Source: an uncultured Phascolarctobacterium sp. (GTDB lineage Bacteria > Bacillota > Negativicutes > Acidaminococcales > Acidaminococcaceae). From it: a DNA stretch of 44,653 nucleotides. Every line of letters starts with the position of its first letter. The first letter of the stretch is position 1. Location: NCBI GenBank assembly GCA_900545025.1, contig UQXH01000014.1:1-44653 (forward strand), read 5' to 3'. Positions 32,807 to 41,401 of the stretch are shown piece by piece. Made by a program: the position numbers and the translations under genes. A model generated the notes under the pieces. That model searched no databases and was not told the origin of the DNA. It was given only the letters and a program-made list of their open reading frames with translations.

Positions 32807-33597
32807 CCTGCCTTACCTCCAGCTTCCAGCACCGTCCTCTGCGCCAGCACTTTTATCAGATGTCTGCGGTATTCCGCGCTGCCGCGGTTGGTATTCCCGG
32901 TGGGAATAATCTGCGCCGCATATTCGGCAAAAGCCTTGGCGCCTTCCGCCGTTACCGGAAGCCCTGCCAGTTTCTGCTCATCTATCAGCAGCATAGCCTT
33001 AGCCGGACGCGCCCCTACGACAATACGCACATCATTATCGCTTACGGCAGCCGCGCAGGTCAGCACCGGAAAGTCCGTCTTGCTTATCCTTACAGTCTGA
33101 TAACTGAAAGACGCCTTATTTTTCTTAATGATGATTCTAACTAATATATCTCTGTCATAAGGCATATTCACAAACTCTGCCAGCGGGATGATGCCGCCTT
33201 TGTACATTTCCACATAACAATCCATCACCAGCAGGACAGAAATGACGTCAGAAAAGCCGAAGCGCCCGTACACGCTGCCGCCGACCGTAGCCAGATTACG
33301 GAACTGTACGCCTACGATATGGCGCATCGCTTCTTTCACAGCACCGCCGGAATAAGCGTCCAACCCCGGATGTTCTTCCAGCTGCCGCAGCGTAGTCATG
33401 CAGCCGATACGGAATTCAGTATCGTTTTCTTCAATCGTATCCAGCCCAAGTCCGGACAAATCTATTACAGTTCCCACATTACCTTTGGTCATCTTTATCC
33501 ACAGCATACCGCCGATAACCCGGTTTATACGCTTCTGATTCAGCTCCCAGGCTTCCTCCAGGGTAGCAACTTTCTTGTATTCCCGAATAGTAATCAT
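32800..33597 (-). CDS. xdhB: Molybdenum hydroxylase FAD-binding subunit
   Basis: 265 aa FAD subunit of the CoxM/XdhB family. VIGGMLWIKM (27-36) and NLATVGGSVYGRFGFSD (101-117) contact FAD. The C-terminal domain (about 155-265) is the usual CO-dehydrogenase flavoprotein C-terminal fold. ATG 33597 has AGGAGGG upstream. First gene of the hydroxylase operon; order FAD, Fe-S, Mo. Confidence 0.92.
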   Translation of the reverse strand: MITIREYKKVATLEEAWELNQKRINRVIGGMLWIKMTKGNVGTVIDLSGLGLDTIEENDTEFRIGCMTTLRQLEEHPGLDAYSGGAVKEAMRHIVGVQFRNLATVGGSVYGRFGFSDVISVLLVMDCYVEMYKGGIIPLAEFVNMPYDRDILVRIIIKKNKASFSYQTVRISKTDFPVLTCAAAVSDNDVRIVVGARPAKAMLLIDEQKLAGLPVTAEGAKAFAEYAAQIIPTGNTNRGSAEYRRHLIKVLAQRTVLEAGGKAGC

Positions 33598-33641
33598 GTT
33601 AGCCCTCCTGCTCCAGGGTATTTCATCTCATAGTTAATTTT

Positions 33642-33670
33642 ATTTTAACATATGCAAGAATATTTTTACA
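33642..33670 (-). promoter_or_regulatory. Candidate promoter of the hydroxylase operon
   Basis: On the minus strand TAAAAT (33642-33647) preceded by TG and one base; TGTAAA at 33665-33670, 17 bases upstream, is a weak -35. It faces away from the mocA promoter in the same 161-base gap. Confidence 0.45.
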
Positions 33671-33691
33671 GCAAATAATTTGCCCTACTGC

Positions 33692-33720
33692 TTGAACAGC
33701 TGCATTTCTGATTATACAAT
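33692..33720 (+). promoter_or_regulatory. Promoter of mocA
   Basis: TTGAAC (33692-33697) and TACAAT (33715-33720) are separated by 17 bases. The mocA start is 39 bases downstream. Confidence 0.55.
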
Positions 33721-33758
33721 AAATCTTAGGCAACATTATTTTACTATGAGGTATATAA

Positions 33759-34376
33759 ATGAAAACCATTGCCAATACAACCACATCAAAATTTCTGCCC
33801 ATTGCCTGCATCATCATGGCTTCCGGTGCTTCGCTGCGCTTTGGCAGCAATAAGCTTTTAGCAGCCTTTCACGGACGTCCGCTGCTGGCAAACATCCTGC
33901 ACACGACTGCCAAAGTTCCTTTTCTTGCACGGCTTGTCGTAACACGCACAGCAGAAGCTGTCGACATCTGCCAGAAGCAGCAAGTGCCTGTCCTGCTGCA
34001 TGCTGAGCCGGGGCAAAACGATACCGTCCGCCTGGCATTAAGCAGGCTGAAAGATTTTAAGCCTGCCGGCTATCTTTTCTGCGTAGCGGATCAGCCTTTA
34101 ATCAGCGCGGCTTCACTGCTCAAAATGTGCGGCGCTTTTTCTGCAGCGCCGCAGTATATTTACCGTACCGCCTATCAGGATATACCCGGCAACCCCATAT
34201 TGTTTCCCGCTGCTTTGGCAGGCGAACTTATGCAGCTGCCGCAGGATAAGGGCGGTTCCTACCTGCTAAAAAAATATCCTGAACAGATACGTTACGTACC
34301 CGTCCAGGATGCTTACGAACTTTATGATATTGATACGCCGGAGGACTTACAGCATTTAGAGCTGCTTATTCCTTAG
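33759..34376 (+). CDS. mocA: Molybdenum cofactor cytidylyltransferase
   Basis: 205 aa nucleotidyltransferase of the MobA/MocA (NTP_transf_3) family. The N-terminal nucleotide-binding motif is MASGASLRFGSNK (20-32). FCVADQPLIS carries the metal-binding Asp and the PGNPILF segment marks MocA rather than MobA. MocA makes the cytosine-dinucleotide cofactor, the form used by most bacterial molybdenum hydroxylases. ATG 33759 follows GAGG by seven bases. It is the only plus-strand gene in the Mo/Se block, and its last 11 bases overlap the convergent permease gene. Confidence 0.93.
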   Translation: MKTIANTTTSKFLPIACIIMASGASLRFGSNKLLAAFHGRPLLANILHTTAKVPFLARLVVTRTAEAVDICQKQQVPVLLHAEPGQNDTVRLALSRLKDFKPAGYLFCVADQPLISAASLLKMCGAFSAAPQYIYRTAYQDIPGNPILFPAALAGELMQLPQDKGGSYLLKKYPEQIRYVPVQDAYELYDIDTPEDLQHLELLIP

Positions 34377-35757
34377 GCAGAAGAATATTGAGTAATATGG
34401 CAACAATCGCTGCCGGTACAATGCCGGAGCCGCCGAAAATAAGCTGCACAAACTGAGGCGTATGCACCAAAATCCCCGGATTGGCACCAATACCGTAACC
34501 TACACCGAGAGCCACTGAAACGATACTGAGACTCCTGCCGTTCAGAGGCTCTTTTGTTATGAGCATGATACCGCTGATAACGATAGACGAAAACATCATA
34601 ACTGCTGCGCCGCCCAATACCGACTGCGGCATGATGGAAACCAGCGCGCCCAGTTTTGGTATCAGCCCGCACAGAATGAGGAATCCCGCGCCCGTAGCCA
34701 GGGCAAAACGATTAACTACTTTCGTCATGGCCACAAGGCCTACGTTCTGACTGAAAGAAGTATTAGGCAGCACGCCTAAGAGCGCCGCAAAGGAAGAGCC
34801 AAGACCGTCACAGATAACGCCGCCGGACAGCTCCTTATCAGTCGCCTCACGCCCCATACCGCCTTCGGTAACACCGGAAATATCACCGACAGTCTCTACC
34901 GCAGTAACAATAAACATAATAGCCACCGGCAGGATAGCGCGCATATCAAAGACTATATCTACCGGCAGAAATTCCGGCACGGCAAACCAGCCTGCCTCTA
35001 CTACCTTGTTCCAGTTCAGCACCCAGGCCTTAGTATATTCCACACCGTTAGCGTCTACGGCAGTGGTCGGCAATACCAGACCCATAATAAAGGCTGCAAT
35101 ATAGCCGGCAATAATGCCGCACAAAATAGAAGAATAGCTGACAAAGCCTTTGGTACCATGTTTAAAAAAGAGAATAACGGCCAGCACGAAAGTTGCCAAA
35201 AAGATGTTTTCCATAGAGCCGAAATCTCTGGCGCCAACGCCGCCGCCAAAAGAATTGATACCAACGGCGATCAGCGACAGACCGATGGACAAAACAACCG
35301 TACCGGTAACAACAGCCGGAAAGAAACGCCTGAGCGGCTTTAAGAAGCACCCCAACACGCCTTCAAACAGCCCGCCGATAATGGAGGCCCCCATCATAGC
35401 GCCATAAGCGGTAACACCGCTGCCCATAGTTGCAGCAACGCCATTAAACACACCGATAAAGCCAGAGCTGGTACCCATGATAATCGGCACCTTGCCGCCG
35501 CAGGGGCCGATGGCATATAGCTGCACTAAAGTAACAAGGCCGGCAATAATCATGGCATTCTGTAATAAGCTGATCTGTAAATCCGCCAAGTCGCTGCCGC
35601 CCACGATACCGCAGGCACCGGTAATGATAAGCAGCGGCGTCAGGTTGCCGACAAACATCGCCAGCACATGCTGCAGCCCCAACGGGATCGCCCGCAGCAG
35701 CGGCATCTCCGCTTCAAACTGATACGCCGCATCCAAAGCATTAGTTTTTTCTTTCAT
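34366..35757 (-). CDS. Second NCS2-family purine permease
   Basis: 463 aa transporter with the NCS2 signature SQNVGLVAMTK and VTAVETVGDISGVT. It is similar to the permease at 1757-3076 but has an insertion (about residues 215-250, TTAVDANGVEYTKAW) and a longer N-terminus. Context in the hydroxylase maturation cluster suggests it imports the hydroxylase substrate, such as xanthine or urate. ATG 35757 has GAGGG upstream. It has its own promoter with a dyad (35769-35824), 73 bases after the XdhC-family gene, so it can be expressed separately. Confidence 0.92.
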   Translation of the reverse strand: MKEKTNALDAAYQFEAEMPLLRAIPLGLQHVLAMFVGNLTPLLIITGACGIVGGSDLADLQISLLQNAMIIAGLVTLVQLYAIGPCGGKVPIIMGTSSGFIGVFNGVAATMGSGVTAYGAMMGASIIGGLFEGVLGCFLKPLRRFFPAVVTGTVVLSIGLSLIAVGINSFGGGVGARDFGSMENIFLATFVLAVILFFKHGTKGFVSYSSILCGIIAGYIAAFIMGLVLPTTAVDANGVEYTKAWVLNWNKVVEAGWFAVPEFLPVDIVFDMRAILPVAIMFIVTAVETVGDISGVTEGGMGREATDKELSGGVICDGLGSSFAALLGVLPNTSFSQNVGLVAMTKVVNRFALATGAGFLILCGLIPKLGALVSIMPQSVLGGAAVMMFSSIVISGIMLITKEPLNGRSLSIVSVALGVGYGIGANPGILVHTPQFVQLIFGGSGIVPAAIVAILLNILLPKE

Positions 35758-35768
35758 TGAATATCCCT

Positions 35769-35824
35769 CTGTATTCTAAAATTTATTACCTTACTATTTT
35801 AATGAATACAGATAAAATTGTAAA
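35769..35824 (-). promoter_or_regulatory. Permease promoter with operator-like imperfect palindrome
   Basis: On the minus strand TTTACA (35819-35824) and TAAAAT (35796-35801) are 17 bases apart. An inverted repeat with 8-bp (CTGTATTC/GAATACAG) and 6-bp (TAAAAT/ATTTTA) arms, interrupted by a 2-base bulge, spans 35769-35811 and covers the -10 and the transcript start. Confidence 0.6.
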
Positions 35825-35830
35825 GTTTTT

Positions 35831-36802
35831 TTACGTTCTGCTATATCTTGCAGCTCTTTCCTGGATTAGTTGCGCCGCGATACTCACAGCAATTTCGGCC
35901 GGGGTCTCGCTGCCTATTTCAAGGCCGATAGGCGTAATAATCCTGTCCAGCTGTTGCTCACTGCAGCCCTCTGCCAGCAATGTTTCACGGGTCAGCTGCG
36001 CTTTTCTGCGGCTGCCTACCACGCCGATATAGCCTGCTTCACTCTGTAACAGGAAACGCTCCACATCCGCATCATGCAGATGACCGCGCGTCATAACTGC
36101 CGCATAATCTTTGGCCTGCAATTTTAAATGTCCTGTCAGTTGCTTAAAATCCAGCTGCAGCACTTCTGCCGCACCGGGGAAAAGAGCCGGATTACTGAAC
36201 TCTTCCCTGTCGTCGATGACCACGCAGGTAAAATCAAGATGCGCCAGCAACGGCACTACTTCCTGCGCTAAATGGCCGCCGCCGAAAATATATACTCTGC
36301 CGTCATAGGCAAACTGCTCGGCATAATATTCCTTGCCCACAGCCAAAAGCTTACCGCGTCTTCCTTGTACGTCAGCGTGATTTACAACCTTGAGCGGCCC
36401 GGCATCGAAAGGCAGCAGCAACCAATACGGTTCCTGCTTCTTGGCAGCTGCCACAGCCTGCGCCACAGATTGACGCACCGCATCACTTTCTGCCTCCAGA
36501 TAACAGAACAGCACCTTGCAGCTGCCGCCGCAAATCATGCCCAGGTTAGCAACGCGTTCTGCTGTCAGCACATATTCGAATAAAAAATTTTCGCGCCTGG
36601 CAATCTGCTGCTGTCCTTTGGAAATAGCCTGATGCTCCAGATTGCCGCCGCCAATAGTGCCATAAATACGCCCTTGGCTGCCAACCAGCATATAGGCTCC
36701 GGCACTGCGCGGCGTGGAGCCGCTGCTTGCAATAACCGTAGCCAGCAGGCAGTCGCGTCCTTCTGCCAGTGTCTGTTCCAGTACTTCCAATAGTTTCAGC
36801 AT
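35831..36802 (-). CDS. XdhC/CoxI-family molybdenum cofactor maturation factor
   Basis: 323 aa. XdhC proteins bind the finished cofactor, promote its sulfuration (or selenation) and insert it into the hydroxylase. The N-terminal XdhC/CoxI domain has ATVIASSGSTPR (21-32) and CGGSC with Cys91 and Cys95; the C-terminal Rossmann domain has FGGGHLAQ (173-180) and MTRGHLHDADVER. Overlaps yqeB by seven bases. ATG 36802 has AGGAGA upstream. Confidence 0.93.
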   Translation of the reverse strand: MLKLLEVLEQTLAEGRDCLLATVIASSGSTPRSAGAYMLVGSQGRIYGTIGGGNLEHQAISKGQQQIARRENFLFEYVLTAERVANLGMICGGSCKVLFCYLEAESDAVRQSVAQAVAAAKKQEPYWLLLPFDAGPLKVVNHADVQGRRGKLLAVGKEYYAEQFAYDGRVYIFGGGHLAQEVVPLLAHLDFTCVVIDDREEFSNPALFPGAAEVLQLDFKQLTGHLKLQAKDYAAVMTRGHLHDADVERFLLQSEAGYIGVVGSRRKAQLTRETLLAEGCSEQQLDRIITPIGLEIGSETPAEIAVSIAAQLIQERAARYSRT

Positions 36803-37620
36803 TTTAATTTCTCCTGCGCATACCGGCAGACTAATTCCAGCACGCTGCCGGCGATACAGCGCGCCTTATCGGAAACAGTAAAACAGTTAGCAAGCTCCTC
36901 ACGGCGGGGATCAATATCAGCAATCTTAAAGCCTTTTGTTACATAATAACCCTCGCGAATCATGCCTCTGATAATACCGGGAATAGTAGCCGCAACAGGA
37001 ACACTTGCTGCATCCGTCTCTATCTCGGCAATGATTTCTCCCTGCTCAACGATTGCACCGATGCCCTGCACTACATGTATAGTTCCCTCTGCCTGCGCGT
37101 GCAGCACCCTTTCTGCCGTATAACCGCCGATATTTCCCGGCACGCCGCTGTTCGGCGCGGCGCTGCCGCTTCTGATAATACGGCCAAGATTATGCCCGCG
37201 TTTGGTTTCAACTATGCAGTCCACATCTTCGCCGGCAGTAAAGCCCGGCCCCAGAGCAACAGTCAACGGGGCCATTTTTTTATTTGTCCCCAGATTTTTC
37301 TTGGCAATAATTGCGTCGATTACAATATCCGGTTTAAAAGCCTCAATACAGCAGCCTGTTTCATCTACCAGCAGCGGAACTTTATCCTGCTGCCAGACAG
37401 CTTCTGCTTCCTGCCAGTGGTTTATCAGGACGCACTCCATACCTTCCACTGTGGCTTTACCCTCGTAAACAGCTTCACAAACGGCCACCTGCCTGCGTAT
37501 GGCAGCGGGAGCAGCACATTCCAGCACTAAAACTTTAAAGCCTGCTCCCCACAAGCGGTGAATCGTCCCAGTCGCCAGGTCGCCGCCTCCACGCACAATT
37601 ATCCTGCATTCCTTATGCAT
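36796..37620 (-). CDS. yqeB: YqeB, selenium-dependent molybdenum hydroxylase system protein
   Basis: 274 aa protein of the EF2563/YqeB family, known as a marker of selenium-dependent molybdenum hydroxylases. VRGGGDLATG (9-18) is a Rossmann-like nucleotide-binding loop; GPGFTAGEDVDCIVETKRGHNLGR is the family core. Its biochemical role is not established; a step in making or inserting the labile Se cofactor is assumed from phylogenetic co-occurrence. ATG 37620 has GGAGTGAGA upstream. Confidence 0.92.
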   Translation of the reverse strand: MHKECRIIVRGGGDLATGTIHRLWGAGFKVLVLECAAPAAIRRQVAVCEAVYEGKATVEGMECVLINHWQEAEAVWQQDKVPLLVDETGCCIEAFKPDIVIDAIIAKKNLGTNKKMAPLTVALGPGFTAGEDVDCIVETKRGHNLGRIIRSGSAAPNSGVPGNIGGYTAERVLHAQAEGTIHVVQGIGAIVEQGEIIAEIETDAASVPVAATIPGIIRGMIREGYYVTKGFKIADIDPRREELANCFTVSDKARCIAGSVLELVCRYAQEKLKC

Positions 37621-37638
37621 CTTCTCACTCCGTCTTAA

Positions 37639-37875
37639 TTACATCATTATTTCTCTGCTTGCCTCTATGGCAAAACTCCATCTATCACGCTGCTGCTCTA
37701 AAAGAGGATAATCTTCCGGCAGCATCCGCCAGGCCAGCCCGCAGCCGGCAGAAATTTCCTGCGGCACAGGTATCAGCCTGCCGCCTATACCGTTATCCGC
37801 ACAAAATCTTTCCGCTGCCATGGCATCCGTAGTCGTAGCAAAGGTTAGCACTCTGTAAAGTCTTTTTAATCGCAT
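37639..37875 (-). CDS. DUF3343 putative Se/S carrier protein
   Basis: 78 aa. Belongs to the small DUF3343 family annotated as putative Se/S carrier-like. Cys45 in ISAGCGLAWR is the conserved Cys-Gly element; Cys25 is less conserved. The start overlaps the desulfurase stop by one base. Position between a cysteine-desulfurase-like enzyme and YqeB suggests it receives selenium or sulfur as a persulfide/perselenide (inference). Confidence 0.8.
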   Translation of the reverse strand: MRLKRLYRVLTFATTTDAMAAERFCADNGIGGRLIPVPQEISAGCGLAWRMLPEDYPLLEQQRDRWSFAIEASREIMM

Positions 37876-39035
37876 TATTTATCCCTATTTCCCTGTTCAT
37901 ACTGACAGGCTATTTCCCGTACTGCCTCTACTGCGGCATCTACTTCTTCTTCCGTGTTGAAATAACCGAAGCTGAAACGCACTGCCCCCTGCTTTTCTGT
38001 ACCGAAATGACGATGCAGCAGCGGTGCGCAATGGGCGCCCGCACGCACGCAGATCTGATAATCTTCCCACAGGATGTCGCTGACCGTACCGGAATCAAGC
38101 GTACCGATATTAAGCGAAACAATCGCGCTCCTTACCGGCGCCTGATAATCGCCATACAGCCTTACTGACGGCAGCTGCTGTACCCCCAGTACGAAACGGC
38201 GCATCAGCGCGTCTTCATGAGCATGAATTTTCTCCACACCGGTACGCAAAATAAAGTCAAGTGCGGCATTAAGTCCGGCAATACCATGTCCGTTCAGCGT
38301 TCCTGCTTCCAATACTGTGGGCATCTCACCGGGGTGGGTCGTTAAAAAGCTATGCACGCCGCTGCCGCCAACTTTAAAAGGACTGGGCTCAAGGCCCGGA
38401 CGCACATAGACGCCCCCTGTTCCCTGCGGGCCCATCAGGCCCTTATGTCCCGTAAAGCAAAGTATGTCTATACCAGTCTTTGCTACATCAATGGGAAGGC
38501 TGCCCGCAGTCTGCGAGGCATCTACCACCAGCAGCAGTCCGTGCTGATGGGTAAAATCAGCTACCCGCTGTAAATCAGTCACATTACCAGTCAGATTGGA
38601 CGCATGAGTTATGACGACAGCTTTAGTCTGCGTACGCAGATTTTGCTCCAGTCCGGCATAATCTATCTTGCCCTGCGCATCTGCCTGAATATGAGTAAGC
38701 TCTACCCCGGCAGCTGCTGCCAGATACAGCGGGCGCAGCACTGAGTTATGTTCGCATACCGTCGTCAGCACATGGTCCCCCGGCGCAAACAGCCGCTGCA
38801 GCACGCTGTTGAGCGCTTCTGTAGCGTTGCCGGCAAAAGCAATCCTTGAAGGGTCTTTTGCTCCCAGCAAAGCGGTAAGTTTGACCCTGGTATCATAAAT
38901 CACCCGGGCAGCCTTTAAAGTAGGCTCATGCGCCCCCCTGCCGGCATTGCCCAGCGACTGCAGCGCCTCTATGACTGCTGCTGCTACAGCAGGCGGTTTC
39001 TGCAGCGTCGTCGCCGCATTATCCAGATAAATCAT
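37875..39035 (-). CDS. Cysteine desulfurase-family PLP enzyme
   Basis: 386 aa class V aminotransferase fold. YLDNAATT at the N-terminus, His95 (CEHNS) stacking on PLP, Schiff-base Lys198 (FTGHKGLMGPQG), and catalytic Cys336 (RAGAHCAP). It resembles the group of desulfurases found beside YedF and SelD rather than IscS or SufS, and there is no iscU or sufBCD nearby. Could supply selenide for SelD from selenocysteine, or sulfur for the cofactor. The start overlaps yedF by four bases. Confidence 0.9.
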   Translation of the reverse strand: MIYLDNAATTLQKPPAVAAAVIEALQSLGNAGRGAHEPTLKAARVIYDTRVKLTALLGAKDPSRIAFAGNATEALNSVLQRLFAPGDHVLTTVCEHNSVLRPLYLAAAAGVELTHIQADAQGKIDYAGLEQNLRTQTKAVVITHASNLTGNVTDLQRVADFTHQHGLLLVVDASQTAGSLPIDVAKTGIDILCFTGHKGLMGPQGTGGVYVRPGLEPSPFKVGGSGVHSFLTTHPGEMPTVLEAGTLNGHGIAGLNAALDFILRTGVEKIHAHEDALMRRFVLGVQQLPSVRLYGDYQAPVRSAIVSLNIGTLDSGTVSDILWEDYQICVRAGAHCAPLLHRHFGTEKQGAVRFSFGYFNTEEEVDAAVEAVREIACQYEQGNRDK

Positions 39036-39643
39036 GGCCTGATTACCGCAGAAGCCTGCAGCATTTTTTCAGTAATCACATACATATTGGTTACAGAGCC
39101 AACCTGCAGTTTTTCCGTCAAGCCGTAGTGATTCAGGCAGGTACCACAGGTAAGTATTTCCACTCCCTGTGCCTCCAGCGACTTAAAATCTTCCAGTGCG
39201 GGAGAATCTTCACAGGTTAGTCTTGCGCCGCCGTTATACAGCAAAATTGTTTTGGGCAGTTCATCCTGCTGGGTCAGCGCAAAGATAAATCCTTTCATCA
39301 GCAACGCTCCCAGCACATCATCGCCGCTGCCCATCTTATCAGAAGCGATTACTACTACTTTATTATTTCTGCCGTCTGGAATGCACAGCTCCGGTACTTC
39401 CGCAGCCTCCGCTTCCGCGGCAGCTTCCCCTATCGTCATAATTACCTGGTATTTTCTGTCTTCCAGCTTCTCGCTTTTTATGCCGTATCCCTTCTGATTG
39501 GCCATCTTGGTAAGATTCTGTACGGCGATTTCATTGTCTACCAGCACGCACACCTGGCCGCTGCCCTTTAATTCTTTAATGGCATTCTTGGTTTTTACGA
39601 CCGGTATCGGGCACGCATCTCCTAAAGCATTGACTTGCAGCAT
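39032..39643 (-). CDS. yedF: YedF, selenium metabolism protein (TusA-like plus DsrE-like)
   Basis: 203 aa. Residues 1-75 are a TusA/SirA-type domain with the CPIP motif (Cys11 to Pro14), which in TusA carries a persulfide. Residues about 94-203 are a DsrE/F-like domain with C166-x2-C169 (LTCGTCLNHYG). Such YedF proteins co-occur with SelD. Likely carrier of Se or S between the desulfurase and SelD (inference). Strong ribosome binding site (AAGGAGA). Confidence 0.92.
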   Translation of the reverse strand: MLQVNALGDACPIPVVKTKNAIKELKGSGQVCVLVDNEIAVQNLTKMANQKGYGIKSEKLEDRKYQVIMTIGEAAAEAEAAEVPELCIPDGRNNKVVVIASDKMGSGDDVLGALLMKGFIFALTQQDELPKTILLYNGGARLTCEDSPALEDFKSLEAQGVEILTCGTCLNHYGLTEKLQVGSVTNMYVITEKMLQASAVIRP

Positions 39644-39658
39644 CTTTATCTCTCCTTT

Positions 39659-40690
39659 TTATAATACATAGATTTCTTTTTCACGCTGCGCCACAATCTC
39701 ACCTACGATTGCAGCTGGCATACCTGCCTGTCGCAGTTCCTGCAGCAGCTCCTGCGCGCATTCCGGCGCAACTGCCGCCAAAAGTCCGCCGGAAGTCTGC
39801 GGATCAAACAGCACTTCTTCCATAGCAAACGGTATATTGTCAAACTGCACAAATTTCTCCGTATGATTCCTGTTGCGCTGTGCCGCCGCCGTCAGCAAAA
39901 ACTCGTCGGCATAAGCCAGCGCCGGCTCCATTACCGGCACCTGCTCAGAATGGATAACGCAGCTCAGTCTGCCGTCCATCATCTCATGCAGATGCCCCAG
40001 AAAACTAAAACCAGTTACATCCGTGCAGGCATGTACGGTATAACGTCGCATGATTTCGGCAGCGTATTTATTCAGCCGCGTCATGGATGCAACCGCCTCC
40101 GCCATGGCTTCCGGCGAAGCCTCGCCTACCCGATTGGCAGTACAGATGATACCCACGCCCAGTTTTTTCGTTAAAATCAGTTTATCGCCCGGCTGACCGC
40201 TGTTATTAGTATAAATCCTGCGCGGATCAATCAGTCCCATGACCGAAAGGCCGTATTTTACATCCGTATCAGCAATAGAATGACCACCTGCCAGCGTTCC
40301 GCCTGCTTCCATAACCTTTTCAGCGCCGCCGCGCATAATCTCCCCTAAAATATTGAGATCCATGGTTTCAGGAAAACATACTATATTCAGCGCTGTCCTT
40401 ACTTCTCCTCCCATGGCATAAATATCACTTAAAGCATTGGCTGCGGCAATCTGCCCAAAGGTATAGGGGTCGTCAACCATCGGCGGGAAAAAATCCAGCG
40501 TCTGTACCACCGTCAATTCATCAGTGACCTTATAAACAGCGGCATCGTCTTTACTGTCATAGCCAACCAGCAAGTCCGGGTCTGACGGCCCTTTTGGCAG
40601 CTTTTCCAGAATATGGCTCAATATCCCGGCGCCAAGCTTCGCCGTACAGCCGCCGCCTTTGCAAAATACTATTTTTTCCTGCTCACTCAT
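39659..40690 (-). CDS. selD: Selenophosphate synthetase (selenide, water dikinase)
   Basis: Makes selenophosphate from selenide and ATP. 343 aa. The active-site motif GC-x2-K is Cys15 and Lys18 (GGGCTAK); it is Cys and not selenocysteine here. DDAAVYKVTDE, QTLDFFPP and GGHSIADTDVKYGL are the AIR-synthase-type ATP and metal motifs; DVTGFSFLGHLHEM and DPQTSGGLL mark the C-terminal domain. Overlaps yqeC by eight bases. No selA, selB or tRNA-Sec is in the window, consistent with but not proof of use for a Se cofactor. Confidence 0.97.
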   Translation of the reverse strand: MSEQEKIVFCKGGGCTAKLGAGILSHILEKLPKGPSDPDLLVGYDSKDDAAVYKVTDELTVVQTLDFFPPMVDDPYTFGQIAAANALSDIYAMGGEVRTALNIVCFPETMDLNILGEIMRGGAEKVMEAGGTLAGGHSIADTDVKYGLSVMGLIDPRRIYTNNSGQPGDKLILTKKLGVGIICTANRVGEASPEAMAEAVASMTRLNKYAAEIMRRYTVHACTDVTGFSFLGHLHEMMDGRLSCVIHSEQVPVMEPALAYADEFLLTAAAQRNRNHTEKFVQFDNIPFAMEEVLFDPQTSGGLLAAVAPECAQELLQELRQAGMPAAIVGEIVAQREKEIYVL

Positions 40691-41390
40691 CCTGCCACGC
40701 TCCCCTTATCCAAATATCTTCCTGCCTGATGCCCTGCCGCTGCAGCAACGTACATATTTTCCAAGCCGCCGCTGTCGCTGCCGCAGTATCACATTTATTC
40801 AAGACAGGATAAAAACTGCGGCTATCTACATTTTTCCTCGTACCATGCGGCGAAGTCATAAGCAGCGCCATATCCTCCGCTGTAAGTACATGCTCTGCAG
40901 TACAGCCAAGCAGCTTTTGCACCAGCTCTGCCCGCAAGCAGACTTCACCAACCTTCTGCCCCAAGGCATCCAAACCTAAAACGCCCAGCACAATATCACA
41001 TTGCGGTAAAATAACCGGCTCATGACCAGCCGGTACCTTACACGGTCTTCCCTTAGCACCGTCAGCCTCCAGCAGGGTAATATCAGCCAGCTGCATATAT
41101 TCCTCCAGCACCGACTGCTCAGGCATCATCAGCTTATCCGAAACTTCTGCCTGCCTGCCGCAAACAGCATAGCTGCCGTGCTGCCACAGCTCCAGCAGCT
41201 GCTCTTTATTTGCCGCATATACTGCTTCGGGCGGCTTATATATATGTGTGGTCGTAGATACCAGCACTTTTTTCCCTTTACTGCTTAAATAAGCCGCAAG
41301 CTCATACATCACCGTCGTCTTGCCGCCGGCACCGACGATTGCTGCAATATGTTTATTGCCATCCAGTAAATTCCATATCTTGACCTGCAT
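40683..41390 (-). CDS. yqeC: YqeC, putative selenium-dependent hydroxylase accessory protein
   Basis: 235 aa P-loop protein: VGAGGKTT (19-26), STTTHIY, and LLEADGAKGRPCKVPAGHEPVI as Walker B-like and family core. Phylogenetic profiling by others ties YqeC, YqeB and SelD to selenium-dependent molybdenum hydroxylases; the reaction is unknown. ATG 41390 has GGGAAG upstream, 11 bases after the FAH-family gene. Confidence 0.92.
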   Translation of the reverse strand: MQVKIWNLLDGNKHIAAIVGAGGKTTVMYELAAYLSSKGKKVLVSTTTHIYKPPEAVYAANKEQLLELWQHGSYAVCGRQAEVSDKLMMPEQSVLEEYMQLADITLLEADGAKGRPCKVPAGHEPVILPQCDIVLGVLGLDALGQKVGEVCLRAELVQKLLGCTAEHVLTAEDMALLMTSPHGTRKNVDSRSFYPVLNKCDTAAATAAAWKICTLLQRQGIRQEDIWIRGAWQDE

Positions 41391-41401
41391 ATTCTTCCCG
41401 T

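Noticed and set aside
39659..40690. SelD as a selenoprotein with in-frame TGA
   Set aside because: The active-site position is an ordinary Cys codon (Cys15), and no in-frame TGA interrupts the gene.
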